Positions 39,342 to 39,446 of a stretch of 39,446 nt of DNA are shown here, piece by piece (the stretch's first letter is position 1; the number at the start of each line of letters is the position of its first letter). Under the pieces are notes generated by a model. It was not told the DNA's origin. It did no database searches and was given only the letters and a program-made list of their open reading frames with translations. The stretch covers positions 1 through 39,446 of the forward strand of contig JALOPD010000005.1 of the NCBI GenBank assembly GCA_025454075.1, in the 5' to 3' direction. The stretch is from Desulfobacterales bacterium. GTDB lineage: Bacteria > Desulfobacterota > Desulfobacteria > Desulfobacterales > UBA2174_A. Position numbers and translations under genes: made by a program.

Positions 39342-39446
39342 TCAGGTTTGCGGTGCGCTGACCTGCAGCACATCGCCGAACGCCACGCGCCGGCCCCCGA
39401 CCATCAGGACCGGCGTGGAGCCGTCGAAGGTGACGCCGGTGACCTG
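39342..39446 (-). CDS. flgD: Hook-capping protein FlgD, C-terminal end (partial)
   Basis: The last 34 residues before the TGA at 39342-39344 read VTGVTFDGSTPVLMVGGRRV, then AFGDVLQVSAPQT. The pattern GVTFDGSTPVLMVGGRRVAF followed by GDV is typical of the C-terminus of FlgD, the scaffold on which hook subunits polymerise. The gene runs off the right edge of the window. Its position 50 bases before flgE is the usual flgD-flgE order. Confidence 0.75.
   Translation of the reverse strand, partial: QVTGVTFDGSTPVLMVGGRRVAFGDVLQVSAPQT

Overview
The window is a GC-rich bacterial chromosome segment that is almost entirely a flagellar and chemotaxis gene cluster. All confident protein genes lie on the minus strand. 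The mix of FlhF/FlhG, FliA, FlbD, CheX/CheD, three HDOD proteins and both sigma-54 and sigma-28 type promoters suggests a motile member of the Desulfobacterota (former Deltaproteobacteria). That assignment is an inference from gene content, not a phylogeny.

Layout in transcription order, from high to low coordinates. (1) 39446-37659: the 3' end of flgD, then flgE and flbD, followed by a repeat-rich spacer. (2) 37451-32142: a near-consensus sigma-54 promoter, then fliL-fliM-fliN-fliO-fliP-fliQ-fliR-flhB (motor switch and export gate), ending at a 46-bp palindrome. (3) 31786-25585: a sigma-54-like promoter, then flhA-flhF-flhG-fliA and two small unknown genes. (4) 25464-20381: a sigma-54-like promoter, a structured leader, then flgF-flgG-flgA-flgH-flgI-flgJ (rod, P and L rings). 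(5) 20328-10449: a sigma-28 promoter, then flgN-cheA-cheR-cheD-HDOD-cheY-cheX-cheB-flgK-flgL, so the chemotaxis core sits between the hook-junction chaperone gene and its client genes. (6) 10389-6013: a signalling set of an exported triple-repeat protein, a PAS histidine kinase, a receiver-HDOD protein, a receiver-PP2C phosphatase and a small Cys-rich protein. (7) 5474-2973: a sigma-28 promoter, then an HTH/Cys-cluster/PAS regulator, cheW and a GGEEF diguanylate cyclase. (8) 2833-470: a sigma-54-like promoter, then an unknown gene, an HDOD protein and a metallo-beta-lactamase-fold hydrolase. (9) 1-203: the frameshifted 3' end of a tyrosine recombinase gene on the plus strand.

The strongest new element is in the 570-base spacer at 5442-6012, on the plus strand. 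A sigma-54 -24/-12 site (5651-5666) is followed by about 85 nt containing a perfect 9-bp hairpin, whose loop displays UUUCCUCCUUUC, a second CCUCC in the linker, and a textbook intrinsic terminator (5728-5760). This looks like a sigma-54-dependent small RNA with anti-Shine-Dalgarno loops. Its segment AGUUUCCUCC is complementary over 10 nt to the flgF leader, which is also sigma-54 driven and is closed by a 12-bp long-range helix. The pairing is a hypothesis based on sequence only.

Other oddities are an FlhF with an Ada-type Cys/His metal-binding tail, an FlhG without an obvious DQ activation helix, a CheA with a 230-residue N-terminal extension, a hairpin over the flbD ribosome-binding site and a 12-codon upstream ORF coupled to flgE. 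motA/motB, the flagellin gene, flgB/flgC, fliE-fliK and chemoreceptor genes are not in the window. The promoters fit a common hierarchy, with sigma-54 for basal body and export genes and sigma-28 for late filament-junction and chemotaxis genes. fliA itself sits in a sigma-54 operon.
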